A stretch of 6,310 bases of DNA. Source: Lentihominibacter excrementipullorum (GTDB lineage Bacteria; Bacillota; Clostridia; Peptostreptococcales; Anaerovoracaceae). The translations under genes were made by a program, and so were the position numbers. The stretch spans positions 1 through 6,310 of the forward strand of contig DVOB01000069.1 in the NCBI GenBank assembly GCA_018713975.1, read 5' to 3'. The notes under the pieces are model-generated. The model made no database searches and was not told the origin of the DNA. It saw only the letters and a program-made list of their open reading frames with translations. Shown piece by piece: positions 6,285 through 6,310 of this stretch (its first letter is position 1; every line of letters starts with the position of its first letter).

Positions 6285-6310
6285 CTTATATAAATCCGGG
6301 GCTGCCGCAT

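Noticed and set aside
6020..6310. Minus-strand open frame running into the right edge
   Set aside because: Most of it lies antisense to the PDZ part of htrA and its translation resembles no known protein; the part beyond htrA is too short to judge.

Overview
The window reads as a chromosomal segment of a Gram-positive anaerobe-type bacterium (Bacillota, most likely class Clostridia). This is inferred from the gene families present (Hsp33, a YwiB/DUF1934 protein, DUF1846/UPF0371, a membrane-anchored HtrA with one PDZ domain), from strong purine-rich ribosome binding sites (GGGAGGAG, AGGAG, AGAGGTG), and from frequent ATA isoleucine codons at a G+C content near one half by eye. I cannot name a genus. 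There are no RNA genes, CRISPR arrays, insertion sequences or phage genes that I can see; this looks like core genome.

Layout: the left edge holds the 3' part of an XRE-type helix-turn-helix regulator on the plus strand (to 340). It converges across a 55-base gap on an AEC-family permease on the minus strand (396-1343). To the right, four minus-strand genes form a tight run, in transcription order: hslO (4492-3578), a DUF1934 protein (3563-3138), a 30-residue single-helix membrane miniprotein (3121-3029) and a DUF1846 protein (3001-1484). The permease follows the last of these after 140 bases. Gaps inside the run of four are 14, 16 and 27 bases, each with its own Shine-Dalgarno sequence, so co-transcription from the hslO promoter is likely.

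A 186-base AT-rich intergenic region (4493-4678) separates hslO from the divergently transcribed htrA gene (4679-6232). It holds a plausible -10 for hslO, a perfect 7-bp inverted repeat that would lie at the extreme 5' end of the hslO mRNA, and a second, imperfect inverted repeat upstream that overlaps the expected hslO -35 area.

Functional reading: the locus pairs a cytoplasmic redox-activated holdase (Hsp33) with a membrane-anchored extracytoplasmic quality-control protease (HtrA) on either side of a shared control region. The less-known partners are two conserved proteins of unknown function and a miniprotein whose plan (short lysine-containing head, one hydrophobic helix) resembles the Prli42 type known to link membrane stress to the stressosome in Listeria. 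The link to stress sensing is inference. The miniprotein is the least explained element and the best candidate for something undescribed.
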